DNA from: Anaerolineaceae bacterium UBA6105 | Lineage (GTDB): Bacteria; Chloroflexota; Anaerolineae; Anaerolineales; Anaerolineaceae | Length of the DNA: 20,107 bases | Assembly (NCBI GenBank): GCA_002423495.1 | Contig: DIWN01000002.1 | Coordinates: forward strand, 1-20,107 | Direction of reading: 5' to 3' | Shown: positions 1 through 8,800 of the stretch, piece by piece | How positions within the stretch are numbered: position 1 is the first letter of the stretch | Layout of the letters: each line of letters opens with the position of its first letter | Position numbers and translations under genes: made by a program | The notes under the pieces: generated by a model | The model's database searches: none | Seen by the model: the letters and a program-made list of their open reading frames with translations, nothing else | Told to the model about the DNA's origin: nothing

Positions 1-63
1 GGTGAGATGCCGGTTGAGGAAGCTTCGCAGGAAGGCATCATGGCACTGGCAGTGGATTACTAG
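1..63 (+). CDS. Sugar ABC transporter ATP-binding protein, C-terminal fragment
   Basis: The window opens inside a gene. Frame 1 reads 20 codons ending GIMALAVDY before a TAG stop. The motif EEASQEGIMALA resembles the last helix of MglA/XylG/RbsA-type sugar-importer ATPases, which commonly end in a SQExIMxxA segment. The stop lies 9 bases before the start of a permease of exactly the matching family, which supports the call. This is the cytoplasmic ATPase that would drive the permease encoded next. The catalytic domains lie outside the window, so the substrate cannot be judged from this fragment. Confidence 0.75.
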   Translation, partial: GEMPVEEASQEGIMALAVDY

Positions 64-72
64 GAGACGTCA

Positions 73-1284
73 ATGGAAGATCTAAAGCAAAAAACAAGTG
101 AAGCAAACCGAGAGAAGAGCCTGCTGGACATCATGAAGAGTAATATCAGCGAATACTTTATGTTTATTGCGCTGATCGTTATCATGATCTTCTTCAGTGT
201 CACAACCGACGGTGTCTTTATCTCCTCCAGGAATATCAGCAACCTGATCAACCAAATGGGTTATATTGCGGTTTTGGCGGTGGGCATGACCCTCATCATT
301 GTCATCCGTCATATTGAGCTCTCAGTTGGTTACCTGGCCGGCTTCCTGGGCGCGTTCTCGGCGATCGCGATGACCTTTTGGGGCTGGCCAATTTACGCGG
401 TTATCCCTGCGGTCATGATCCTGGGTATCCTGGCAGGCATGCTGACAGCCACACCAGTTGCCAAGCTGGGTGTGCCGGCGTTCGTGTCAACAATGGCTGC
501 TGGTCTGATCTTCAGAGGAGCCTTGCTGCTGGTTACCATGGGTACTGGCACGATCGTCATCAGGGACCCAGTATTTAATGCCATTGGTAATGGGTATATT
601 CCGGATTTGCCACTTGGAGAATTTCTTCCGGGGCGACACAAGCTGACTCTGATAATTGGATTGATCGGGATAATTTTATCCATTCTCTCCGCCATCAAGA
701 GCAGGCGAACCAAGCTATCCTATAATTTCCAGGTTCCAAGTTTCAGCTTGTTCATAGCGCAGCTTGTGTTGATTTCAGGATTGATTGGCTACATTTCCTG
801 GATACTCTCCGGTTACAACGGCATTTCCTGGAGCCTGGTGATCTTGCTGTTGGTAGTGGCAATCTTCCAGTTCATTACCACCAAAACACCGCTTGGGCGC
901 CATATTTACGCCGTAGGAGGAAATCCTGAAGCAGCTGAGCTTAGCGGTATCAGTGTTTCGAGGATCACCTATATCGTTTTTGCCGCGATGGGATTGCTCT
1001 CGTCTCTTTCAGGTATTATGTACGCTTCCCGCTTGCGTTCGGCAACCACTACTGCTGGCTTGGGTTTTGAGACCGACGCGATTGCGGCTGCCTTTGTTGG
1101 CGGCGTATCCGCGGCTGGTGGTGTGGGTACGATTGCCGGCTCAATCATTGGTGCATTGGTGATGATGTCGCTGACCAGCGGAATGAACTTGATGGGCATT
1201 GATATTTCTGTCCAGTACATTGTGCGTGGTGCGGTGCTGGTTCTGGCAGTTGTCTTTGACCGGATCACCCGCAGAAAACAGTAA
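73..1284 (+). CDS. Sugar ABC transporter permease, XylH/MmsB family (BPD_transp_2)
   Basis: Membrane component of a high-affinity sugar importer. The 403-residue protein has a polar N-terminal tail of about 25 residues followed by roughly ten hydrophobic segments. The family signature is clear: an early IELSVGYLAGFLGA segment (the usual 'D/ELSVG' motif), a central GGNPEAAELSGI loop (the cytoplasmic coupling motif that contacts the ATPase), and a late AAAFVGGVSAAGGVGT segment. The length is close to that of XylH (about 390 residues), and the longer, more divergent middle (about residues 180-260) also resembles XylH rather than RbsC. The ATG has a GGAG ribosome site just upstream, formed from the stop region of the preceding ATPase gene, so the two are co-transcribed and probably translationally coupled. 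Xylose or a related pentose/hexose is the likely substrate, but the sequence does not settle this. Confidence 0.92.
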   Translation: MEDLKQKTSEANREKSLLDIMKSNISEYFMFIALIVIMIFFSVTTDGVFISSRNISNLINQMGYIAVLAVGMTLIIVIRHIELSVGYLAGFLGAFSAIAMTFWGWPIYAVIPAVMILGILAGMLTATPVAKLGVPAFVSTMAAGLIFRGALLLVTMGTGTIVIRDPVFNAIGNGYIPDLPLGEFLPGRHKLTLIIGLIGIILSILSAIKSRRTKLSYNFQVPSFSLFIAQLVLISGLIGYISWILSGYNGISWSLVILLLVVAIFQFITTKTPLGRHIYAVGGNPEAAELSGISVSRITYIVFAAMGLLSSLSGIMYASRLRSATTTAGLGFETDAIAAAFVGGVSAAGGVGTIAGSIIGALVMMSLTSGMNLMGIDISVQYIVRGAVLVLAVVFDRITRRKQ

Positions 1285-1304
1285 AATTTACAAGAACTCG
1301 AACT

Positions 1305-1335
1305 AAAAAGGAGATGGCTTGCCATCTCTTTTTTT
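1305..1335 (+). terminator. Rho-independent terminator between converging operons
   Basis: A hairpin GAGATGG-CTTG-CCATCTC is followed by seven T residues on the plus strand and preceded by a run of A residues. It closes the sugar-transport operon 20 bases after its stop. Because the A-run becomes a T-run on the other strand, it could also stop minus-strand transcripts leaving the HAD gene that ends at 1390. Confidence 0.9.
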
Positions 1336-1389
1336 CTGAGAAAATCCAAATTTTTGCTAAGTTAGCAGCGTCAGCATCAAGCCAAAGTC

Positions 1390-2070
1390 TTAGGCCGGGA
1401 AGAAATCCTCCAGGTTTAGAGCTTCGAGGCTGGGAATAATAGCTGTAGCCAGGGAAAAATCCTGACCCAAGGTAGCTTCATTTGGCACGGCGATCACGCG
1501 GATGCCGGCACTATGGGAAGCCACAACGCCGTTGTTCGAATCTTCGAGGACGATTGCGTTTTGGGGGGCAACACCCAGGTTCTCAAGCACTTTCAGGAAA
1601 ATATCCGGCGCAGGTTTGGCGTTTTTTACGTCATCTGCGGTTACAATTGTCGCAAAACGATCGAAAATGTTTAGCCGTTTTAAATGCCCGTGCACCCATT
1701 TTTGTTCAGAACTGGAACCGACTGCCAGCAGGTAACCTTTTTGTTCAGCATCATCCAAAACTTGCCGAACACCAGGCAAGGCTTCTTCGTTTTGGATGGT
1801 CTGGTAAGCTTCAACTTCAACGGCACGGCGCAAGTCCCGGGCGGAAACGCCATCGTTGAGGTGAGCAGCCAAAATCTCTTGGGGTCGGTATCCGTTGGGA
1901 ATGTGATGGGCACCGATCAGGTTCTGGTATCCCACCATATCAAAAGTGAGACCCGCCTTGGCGAACTCGCGCTGCCAGATGTGGCAATAGACTGCTTCTG
2001 TTTCAATAATCAAGCCGTCCAGATCAAAAATGACGGCTTTTTTGTGATTGTTCAGAGGCTTATCGGTCAT
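1390..2070 (-). CDS. HAD-superfamily hydrolase, beta-phosphoglucomutase-like
   Basis: A 226-residue HAD enzyme of the phosphoglucomutase/phosphatase subfamily IA. Motif I is FDLDGLIIETE (nucleophile D16, acid/base D18), followed by a helical cap domain, motif II VGSSS, the motif III lysine in NAKPAPD, and motif IV VLEDSNNG for Mg2+ binding. The GLIIETE form with a glutamate and the C1-type helical cap resemble beta-phosphoglucomutase and sugar-phosphate phosphatases (YcjU/YqaB type), so a small phosphorylated sugar is the likely substrate. An upstream in-frame start at 2103 would overlap the previous gene; ATG 2070 is preferred because it follows an AAGG ribosome site and lies 5 bases after the upstream stop. 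It is the last gene of the glucan-phosphorylase run, which fits a role in clearing or isomerising sugar phosphates. Mutase versus phosphatase cannot be decided here. Confidence 0.88.
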   Translation of the reverse strand: MTDKPLNNHKKAVIFDLDGLIIETEAVYCHIWQREFAKAGLTFDMVGYQNLIGAHHIPNGYRPQEILAAHLNDGVSARDLRRAVEVEAYQTIQNEEALPGVRQVLDDAEQKGYLLAVGSSSEQKWVHGHLKRLNIFDRFATIVTADDVKNAKPAPDIFLKVLENLGVAPQNAIVLEDSNNGVVASHSAGIRVIAVPNEATLGQDFSLATAIIPSLEALNLEDFFPA

Positions 2071-2075
2071 AATTC

Positions 2076-2618
2076 TTACCTTCGCACCGAGCCAGTACCC
2101 CAATAGCCACTGCGCAGTGGGGTGATGTCTTCAATCGTAATAAATGCCCCAGGATCCACTGCCAAAGTGCATTTCTCAATCACGGGCACATCTTTGCGCC
2201 GAACGGACAGGTCGCAAAGTGAGACGGATCCGTTTCTGCCGCGGGCTGGGATCTCTGTGACGGCATAATCCATTTTTCGCAGGGCTTCAGCTACCGCAAA
2301 ACCATGCTCTTTGGTGATGATCTTGATATGAGAGAAGCCAATGGCGAGCCGCTTTTCAATCGCCATCCCGACCACGTTGCCCGTGGCAAAGCCGGCAGCG
2401 TATCCCACCACGTAGAGCACGTTCGAGAGGTCCTTCAATACCGCTCCCATGATGACCACGAAGAGCACCGACTCAATAAAGCCAAGCACCCAGGCAATCC
2501 CCTGTTTTCCACGCATGGTGAGCATGAAGCGCAGGGTGTCCATGGAGATCGATAAGACCCGGACCAAAAAAATCAGGATTGTTGTCAGAATTGCGGTGGG
2601 AGTGAAAATAAATTGCAT
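2076..2618 (-). CDS. UPF0316 membrane protein (DUF5698 plus DUF2179)
   Basis: A 180-residue protein matching the UPF0316 layout. The N-terminal half has three hydrophobic segments (about residues 6-22, 40-60 and 66-88) with the family-typical stretch RVLSISMDTLRFMLTMRG and GFIESVLFVV. The C-terminal half (about 95-175) is a soluble DUF2179 domain containing the characteristic KIITKEHGFAVAEALR and GRNGSVSLCDLSVRRKD segments. DUF2179 also occurs at the end of YitT-type membrane proteins; its biochemical role is unknown. The ATG has a strong AGAGGAAG ribosome site and starts 8 bases after the glucan phosphorylase stop; the HAD gene begins 5 bases after its own stop, so all three look co-transcribed. 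No function is assigned. Confidence 0.88.
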   Translation of the reverse strand: MQFIFTPTAILTTILIFLVRVLSISMDTLRFMLTMRGKQGIAWVLGFIESVLFVVIMGAVLKDLSNVLYVVGYAAGFATGNVVGMAIEKRLAIGFSHIKIITKEHGFAVAEALRKMDYAVTEIPARGRNGSVSLCDLSVRRKDVPVIEKCTLAVDPGAFITIEDITPLRSGYWGTGSVRR

Positions 2619-2626
2619 TTCTTCCT

Positions 2627-4804
2627 CTAAGCCTCAGGGGTTTCTTCACCCCTGGCTGAAAGCAAAGCAGGCAGATACAGATCGTCCGCGTATTCTTTGA
2701 CCATGCGGGTCATTGAGAATTGCGGCGAGATCGTGCGAATGCACTCTTTGATCAACTGGATCCAATCGCCAGGCAAGCCGTCAGCTGAACGTTTGGTGTA
2801 ATAGAGCGGCACAATTTCGTTCTCGAGGGTGTCGTAAAGGCTCTGAGCGTCGGCTTCATCCTGCTGTTCCAAATTGTCGTAGTGGGTATCATCGCCAATC
2901 GCCCAGCCATTATGCCCGTTGAACCCTTCCGCCCACCAGCCATCCAGCACGGAGAAGTTCAGTGTGCCGTTCATGGCGGCTTTCATGCCGCTGGTGCCAG
3001 AGGCTTCACGCGGGCGGCGCGGTGTGTTGAGCCAAATGTCAACACCCTGCACCAAATAGCGTGCCATGTCCATATCGTAATCATCCAAAAAGACCAGGCG
3101 TCCGCCGTTGCGGGCATCTTTGACCTTGCGGTAGACTTCCTGGATCAAGAGTTTTCCGGGTTCGTCAGCGGGGTGCGCTTTGCCGGCAAAAACGATCTGA
3201 ACGGGTGTGCGGGCATTGGTAACAATCCGCAGCAGGCGATCGTAATCGCGGAAGAGTAAGTTTGCGCGTTTGTAGGTGGCAAAACGGCGCGCAAAACCGA
3301 TCGTAAGCGCGGTTGGATCCAGCAATACGCCACTGGCAACCGTCTGGATGGGGTGCACGCTGGTGGTTTCCCACTGGTGGCGGGCACGACCAACCATGTA
3401 GTTGATCAGCTTGCGCTTGAGATGCAGACGCACACGCCAGAGATCATCATCGGGAATGTTTTCGATCCTCTCCCACATGGCAGGATTGTCGAGATCATTC
3501 TTCCAGTCAGCGCCCAGATAGCGGTTGTAGAGCAGACCAAGCCGGCGGGCAAGCCAGGTGCCGGTGTGGACACCATTGGTGATGTAGGAGATCGGAACTT
3601 CCTCGGCAGACCTTTCAGGCCAAAGATATTGCCACATACTGCGGGAAACTTCGCCGTGAAGTTTCGAGACGCCATTGCGGTAGTTCGAGAGTCGCAGCGC
3701 CAGCACCGGCATGCTGAAGACTTCGTCCGACCAGTCCGTTTTTACCTTGGCAAGATCCATAAATTCATCGCGATTTAACCCAAGGTCGCACCAGACGCCC
3801 GAAAAATACTTGTCGATCAACCAGGCTGGGAATTCGTCATTGCCAGCAGGCACGGGAGTGTGAGTGGTGAAAACGCCGGTTTTCCGGACGATTTCCTTGG
3901 CTTCTTCGAGGGTCTGACCCTCGCCCATGAGCTGGCGAACACGTTCGAGCGTGAGGAAGGCGGAATGACCTTCATTCATGTGGTAAATAGATGGTTTATA
4001 ACCCAGGCGCTGCAACGCGCGCATGCCGCCGATGCCCAAAAGCATCTCCTGCGAGATGCGCAGTTCGGGATCGCTGATGTACAGGCGGTCTGTCAGCTGA
4101 CGATCCTGGAGGTTATTTTCCGGGATGTTGGTGTGCATCAGGATGAGCTTGTTGCGTCCGATGTTGAGCTCGTAGAGGCGGGCATACAGATTGCGCCCTG
4201 GCAGCTCGATCGAGATGGTGATCGGTTTACGATCTTCGTCGTAAAGGGCGATCAGCGGCAGGTCGTTGAAGTTAAGCTCGATGTTGCGGGCTTCCTGCCA
4301 GCCGTCTTCACTAATTCTTTGCGAGAAGTAACCAAAGGTATAAAGAAAACCAACTGCCACCAGCGGCAAGCCAAGGTCGCTGGCTTCCTTGAGGTGGTCG
4401 CCCGAAAGCACGCCCAAACCGCCGGCGTAGACCATCAGGGACTCGTGCAGACCATATTCAAACGAGAAGTAGCCGATTTGCTCATCCGTCAGATTGGGGT
4501 AGGTATTACGGAACCAGGTGTCGTCCTTGTACATGTAGGCGTCAAACTCGCGCATGATCCTGTCGTAACGTTCGAGGAAGTAGCGGTCCTTGATGAGATC
4601 ATCAAAGGTTTGGCGCTCTACCTTCCTCAGGAAGACGATCGGGTTGTGGGTGGATTGTTCCCACGCAAGTTGGTCAATTTCTTTGAACATGCGCGCGGCT
4701 TCGGGGTTGCCGACCCACCAAAGGTTATGGGCAAGGTCAGCCAGCCTCTTGATGCGGTAGGGCAGGTCAAAGCTATTGGGGGCTTCTCGAATAATTGTAT
4801 TCAT
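2627..4804 (-). CDS. glgP: Alpha-glucan (glycogen/maltodextrin) phosphorylase, GT35 family
   Basis: Cytoplasmic PLP enzyme releasing glucose 1-phosphate from alpha-1,4-glucans. The N-terminus (IKRLADLAHNLWWVGNPEAARMF) is the DUF3417 domain found in the bacterial 'alpha-glucan phosphorylase' branch. It is followed by the catalytic fold with GYFSFEYGLHESLMVYAGGL, HMNEGHSAF and TTHTPVPAGNDEF. The PLP-binding lysine is K608 in EASGTSGMKAAMNG. The protein is about 725 residues, shorter than MalP/GlgP of enterics (about 800), as usual for this branch. A TTG at 4828 is in frame but has no ribosome site. ATG 4804 is chosen, although its AAAGGA is rather far upstream (about 15 bases), so the start is not certain. 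It heads a three-gene unit with the UPF0316 and HAD genes; a good -10 box lies upstream at 4891-4896. Confidence 0.93.
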   Translation of the reverse strand: MNTIIREAPNSFDLPYRIKRLADLAHNLWWVGNPEAARMFKEIDQLAWEQSTHNPIVFLRKVERQTFDDLIKDRYFLERYDRIMREFDAYMYKDDTWFRNTYPNLTDEQIGYFSFEYGLHESLMVYAGGLGVLSGDHLKEASDLGLPLVAVGFLYTFGYFSQRISEDGWQEARNIELNFNDLPLIALYDEDRKPITISIELPGRNLYARLYELNIGRNKLILMHTNIPENNLQDRQLTDRLYISDPELRISQEMLLGIGGMRALQRLGYKPSIYHMNEGHSAFLTLERVRQLMGEGQTLEEAKEIVRKTGVFTTHTPVPAGNDEFPAWLIDKYFSGVWCDLGLNRDEFMDLAKVKTDWSDEVFSMPVLALRLSNYRNGVSKLHGEVSRSMWQYLWPERSAEEVPISYITNGVHTGTWLARRLGLLYNRYLGADWKNDLDNPAMWERIENIPDDDLWRVRLHLKRKLINYMVGRARHQWETTSVHPIQTVASGVLLDPTALTIGFARRFATYKRANLLFRDYDRLLRIVTNARTPVQIVFAGKAHPADEPGKLLIQEVYRKVKDARNGGRLVFLDDYDMDMARYLVQGVDIWLNTPRRPREASGTSGMKAAMNGTLNFSVLDGWWAEGFNGHNGWAIGDDTHYDNLEQQDEADAQSLYDTLENEIVPLYYTKRSADGLPGDWIQLIKECIRTISPQFSMTRMVKEYADDLYLPALLSARGEETPEA

Positions 4805-4828
4805 AGTTAATACAGACAGTCCTTTCAA

Positions 4829-4846
4829 TGCCAGGTTTGGCTGGCA
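4829..4846. promoter_or_regulatory. Inverted repeat in the glgP leader
   Basis: TGCCAG and CTGGCA arms, six bases apart, lie 25-42 bases upstream of the phosphorylase ATG and downstream of the likely transcription start. It could be a repressor site or a small RNA hairpin in the leader. No regulator is identifiable from the sequence. Confidence 0.35.
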
Positions 4847-4856
4847 GACATATTAA

Positions 4857-4881
4857 CAGAAGCGGATTGAGGACGCTTCTG
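4857..4881. promoter_or_regulatory. Second inverted repeat just downstream of the glgP promoter
   Basis: Perfect 8-bp arms CAGAAGCG and CGCTTCTG separated by 9 bases, 10-34 bases downstream of the TATAAT box on the minus strand, i.e. in the position of a roadblock operator or the first hairpin of the mRNA. Together with the dyad at 4829-4846 it makes the leader unusually structured for such a short region. Confidence 0.4.
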
Positions 4882-4890
4882 CAACTTTCA

Positions 4891-4896
4891 ATTATA
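4891..4896 (-). promoter_or_regulatory. Probable -10 box of the glgP operon
   Basis: A perfect TATAAT on the minus strand, about 90 bases upstream of the phosphorylase start. No convincing -35 hexamer is visible at 16-18 bases spacing, so the promoter is either activator-dependent or weak. It is the only good candidate upstream of the three-gene operon. Confidence 0.5.
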
Positions 4897-4969
4897 CCCA
4901 TTAACGCGAGTTAAGTGGGGTTAGTCTAACCATACGAACCCCTCATCAAACGGCTTGGTCTGCCAGGAG

Positions 4970-5364
4970 TTTAGATTGCTTACGAAATAGTACACTACGT
5001 GTCACAACAGTGGTTCGCAATGACAAGAGTCCGTCTTTGCGAGGAGCGCAGCGACGCGGCAATCTCCTTCACAAATGTAGGGCGGAATGGCATTCAATTT
5101 GCCACTCCGCCGGATCTTGAATTGCGGTGGATGAGGGTTATCCTGCCCATCCGTCCTTGCGAGGAGCAAAGCGACGTGGCAATCTGCAGTTCAGCCTTCC
5201 CTAGGGGGGGATGGTCGAAGATCCGCGAAACGCAGTGAAGGGGAGGAGCCGCTTGCGGTGGATGAGGGTTGCCCTGATCGAGAAACTTAGATCGCCGCGC
5301 AACAGATGCTCGCGATGACAGGATAAAAGGCAGATCGCCGCGCAACATAGGCTCGCGATGACGA
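4970..5364. repeat. Cluster of palindromic REP-like repeats, family A
   Basis: This gene-free stretch carries about five degraded copies of one repeat whose core reads TTGCGAGGAGCGAAGCGACG and continues GGCAATCT. Direct copies lie at 5032-5067 and 5152-5190. Reverse copies lie at 5289-5319 and 5330-5362, and a reverse copy interrupted in the middle at 4970-5024. The phrase GCGGTGGATGAGGGTT also occurs twice (about 5124 and 5255). The opposite orientations let neighbouring copies pair into large hairpins. Small frames across it have no ribosome sites and encode only repeat-like peptides, so no gene is called. The same family recurs at 5531-5569, about 14184-14222, 14305-14342, 14727-14760, 19896-19926 and inside the restriction gene. 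Confidence 0.85.
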
Positions 5365-5395
5365 GCAAACTACACTTCCTGGCACGTGTGTGGGG

Positions 5396-5431
5396 GTATT
5401 TCCGTTATTTCCGCTATTTCCGCTGTTTTCT
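5396..5431. repeat. Short 9-bp tandem repeat
   Basis: Three consecutive copies of the 9-mer (G/T/C)TATTTCCG followed by a decayed fourth (CTGTTTTCT). It is a small minisatellite-like tract in the repeat-rich spacer, probably slippage-derived, with no evident function. Confidence 0.7.
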
Positions 5432-5493
5432 GATGGTGCAGGATGGCTGTTTGAGTGGAAAAACTCTTTTGTTAAGGTTCGAGGGTTTGATTT

Positions 5494-5529
5494 GCGGGTA
5501 TAGTATAGCACATATGTTCTATTTTGCAA
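5494..5529 (-). promoter_or_regulatory. Promoter-like element with LexA-like palindrome, copy 1
   Basis: On the minus strand a TTGCAA hexamer, a 16-base spacer and TATACT make a reasonable promoter. The imperfect palindrome ATAGAACATATGTGCTAT (5505-5522) fills the spacer and overlaps the -10. The half-site GAAC with its near-inverse GTGC resembles the GAAC-N4-GTTC core of LexA/SOS boxes in Gram-positive-type bacteria. A 29-base stretch (5494-5522) recurs at 14514-14542 with 26 matching positions. The promoter points left into repeat DNA where no credible gene follows for about 690 bases. Confidence 0.5.
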
Positions 5530-5530
5530 A

Positions 5531-5569
5531 GACTTACTCGAGGAGCCCAACGACGCAGCCATCTGAAGT
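5531..5569. repeat. REP-like repeat, family A, degraded copy
   Basis: The phrase CTCGAGGAGCCCAACGACGC followed by AGCCATCTGAAG is a mutated copy of the family A repeat. It lies between the LexA-like promoter element and the upstream region of the STAND gene. The rest of 5570-5819 is AT-rich and shows no gene. Confidence 0.7.
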
Positions 5570-5713
5570 CAGGAGCCGGATTGAAATCTGCATCCCACAC
5601 TACAGCAGAATATCTGCTCCTTTTCGGATAACATTCTGTGACCCATTTACTCTTTGTCTACTAGACATTTTGTAACAAAGATAAGGTATGATTGTGGTCA
5701 GAGAAGCTTGAGA

Positions 5714-5736
5714 ATTGAGCAACAAAAGCGCTCAAT
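5714..5736. promoter_or_regulatory. Inverted repeat upstream of the STAND gene
   Basis: Seven-base arms ATTGAGC and GCTCAAT, nine bases apart, about 85 bases upstream of the STAND start codon. A TATGAT box lies just upstream (5687-5692) with TAGACA at 5662-5667, but the spacing of 19 is poor. The dyad may be an operator or leader hairpin of this gene. Confidence 0.35.
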
Positions 5737-5819
5737 ACACATACAGAGCATCTTTTAGCATACTTACTTGGTGTTATTTAAATCATTATTTTTACAATAA
5801 ACGTAATCAAGGTGACATT

Positions 5820-8800
5820 ATGGCTAACACAGAGACAATTAAACAAAAAATTCTCCAATTGGATCCAGGCACTTTTCAAAACCTCTGTGATGCTTATTTA
5901 TCAAAAAGCGGTTATCCCAACATAGTCTCTCATGGCTCAAAATCAGGAACACAAAAAACCACTCGCGGTACACCAGACTCTTACTTCATGACAGTAGATG
6001 GTAAGTACGTATTTGCGGAATATACAACAAAGATCACTGGCCTATATGCAAAAGTTATTGGTGACCTTGAAAAGTGTTTGAATGAAACAAAAACGGGTAT
6101 TCCTCATAATAAGATTTCCGAGATTGTTTATTGTCATACCTCATCCAATCTAACGCCATCACAAAATGAAGCGGCAATGAAAATGTGCAGAGAGGTTGGA
6201 ATACACCTTGTTATGATAGGGATTGATAAAATTGCTACAGACTTATGTCAATCCTATCCCATCCTCGCAAGAGATTATTTGGGTATAGCTGTTGACACTA
6301 ACCAGATTTTCGAGTATGACGACTTTATTAATCATCATAACTCCAATAAAATATCGGCACCAATCACCAATGTTTGTTTATTTAGAGAAGCAGAAATCAA
6401 TAGCCTAAACGAAGCATATAATTCTGAAAACATTGTCATCCTAAGTGGTGCTGCTGGTACAGGAAAAACCCAACTTGCATTAACTTACGGAAAAGAACAT
6501 TCCAAAATACATGACGAGAAGCTGCTTGTCATTCGTAGTAACACCTTATCTTTGTATGAGGACTTGAAATTATTCTTAAGCTCTCCGGGAGATTATTTTC
6601 TAGTCGTTGATGATGCAAATGAAATCTCAGAATTGAAACATATCATTCATTATTCGATGTTAGAAGATCAAGGCTACAACGTAAAAATCCTAATGACGGT
6701 GCGAGATTATGCTAAACGAAAAGTGATTTCTGTACTCCACGATACCATTGCATATCAGAAAATCGACCTGAAACCTTTTACGGACGATGAAATTAAGGAG
6801 TTGTTAGAAACTTCCCTTGGAATTTTGAATCAGGATTATCAAGAAAGGATTGTGAGAATCGCCGAAGGAAATGCTAGAATTGCAATGCTGGCAGGTCAGA
6901 TAGCCTGTGAAAAAAATCGATTAGATTCCATCAATGATGTATCACAGCTATATGATGCTTACTACACCCCCATCTTAGAAAAACAACAACTTCTAAGTGA
7001 TAAGAAATTGTGCATTACAGTGGGTTTAATCGCATTTTTCCAAACGATTCGTCTTGATTCTCTTGATCCATTCTTGCCCATTTTAGAAGAAAATGAAATT
7101 ACTAAAGAGTGTTTTATTATGAACATCCATACACTTCATGAACTTGAAATTGTTGATATCTACAACGAAAAAGGTGTTCGGATTTCTGATCAGAGTTTTT
7201 CGAATTATTTATTAAAAGTCGTATTTTATGACAAAAAATTGCTAAAACTATCGATGTTAATTAAACAATTTTTTGGCAATTATCGAGAAAAAACAATATA
7301 TTCGATAAATACTTTAATTAGTATCTTCAATAATCCTGAGCTGCATGATTTTGTCAAGAACGAGGTTCTATTAATGTGGGAAGTTTTTTCTAAAGAGAAA
7401 TCCTCATTATTCCTTGATTTTGTAAAAGTCTTCTATCAATTAAATCCTATAGCTGCACTAAAAATTATTCAAAACTATGTTGACCATGAACCGCTTGTAG
7501 ATATTTCTAGTGTAACGTTCGATTTTCAAAAGGGTAGAAATAATAATCACATATCAAATGATGTTATAGGGATCCTGAGCGGATTCGCAGAATCACCTGA
7601 ATTAATATCAGCCCTGGACCTTCTTTTTCTATATTATCTACAGAGTCCAGATTTATACATGCAATTTTTTCATGCCATTGTTAATGGGTTTGGTATTCAT
7701 AGACACACATACCTTAACGAGTATTTTGTTCAAAAAACACTGTTTGAAAAATTTGAGGAATATTCAGATAATTGGTCGCGTGATTGTATAAATTTATTAT
7801 TTCTTGAAGTAGCGGAGGAATTATTAAAATTTAACTTTTCTTCGGTAGAAGAAGAAAGAAATCACAAAATAACTTTCTATGAATTCCCACTAGTTTATTC
7901 TTCAGGTGCAGCAGAATACAGAGGAATAATCTGGCAATCTTTATCTGTCCTAGCCACAAAAGATAAGTACAAGGGCAGAATTCGGAAACTGTTATTGTCT
8001 TATGGCGTGGTCGAAAAGGAAAGTTACTCAATATTAGAGAGCGACTTAAGTTACATCGTAAAAATTTTGAAATTAGAATTTCCACCTAGCCAAATCCAAA
8101 ATTGTATTATGGTTGAAAAACTCGCCTCTGTATTTTCACGCTTGAATAGTATTAATGAAGCAACCTTTGATGATTACCTAAAACAGGAACAATTTCAGCT
8201 TTACTGCTTACTTAAAGGTGAAAGCGACATTCTTGAATTGAGTTATCAGGACCAGGAAAAAATTACTAAGGATCTGATTGAAAAACATCTCGCCGATTCC
8301 GATATTAATATTTTCAAGAAGTTAATTGATGTTTCCAAAGATGTTGAGGATGTAATCGATGGACATGAAGCATGGGAAATCGGTCGTGGGTTAAAAATTG
8401 CCTTTGACGCTATTCCTCAACAGAACAATTACTTTGTGGAAGCGGTTGAATATTATTTAGAAAGCAACGCGCCTTTGAATTTGAATCCAAACTTGTTTTT
8501 AAACACACTTTTCACATTATTGCCGGAAAATGAAGTCTATCAACTAGTAAATATTTTTAATTACGACCAAAAAAATTCATGGCTTTATGCTTATTTTCAC
8601 GAACTACCAGCAAACCACATTACCGAAGTGCATTTGAGTAGACTTTACGCTTTTTTGGCCGATGATTCTGATAGAACAATAAAACCTTCACCACGTAGAG
8701 ATGTTACCTTTCTAGAAAAATACAAAGCTTATGACGAGGAAGTATTTATAAAGGGCTGTGAATTGATCTTGCAGAAATATAAGTACTCACCTTTTGTTGC

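Noticed and set aside
3860..4810. A 316-codon open frame on the plus strand.
   Set aside because: It lies antisense to the glucan phosphorylase, which has full family motifs over the same bases; the frame is a by-product of its codon usage.
4970..5362. CRISPR array suggested by repeated phrases.
   Set aside because: Copies occur in both orientations, at irregular spacing, and are degraded; there are no uniform spacers and no cas genes.
5287..5562. A 91-codon minus-strand frame downstream of the LexA-like promoter copy 1.
   Set aside because: It starts upstream of the promoter, has no ribosome site, and half of it is translated REP repeat and the 9-bp tandem repeat.
5715..5819. Longer N-terminus for the STAND protein from TTG 5715.
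   Set aside because: No ribosome site, and the extra 35 residues look unlike protein; ATG 5820 has AAGGTGA at the right distance.
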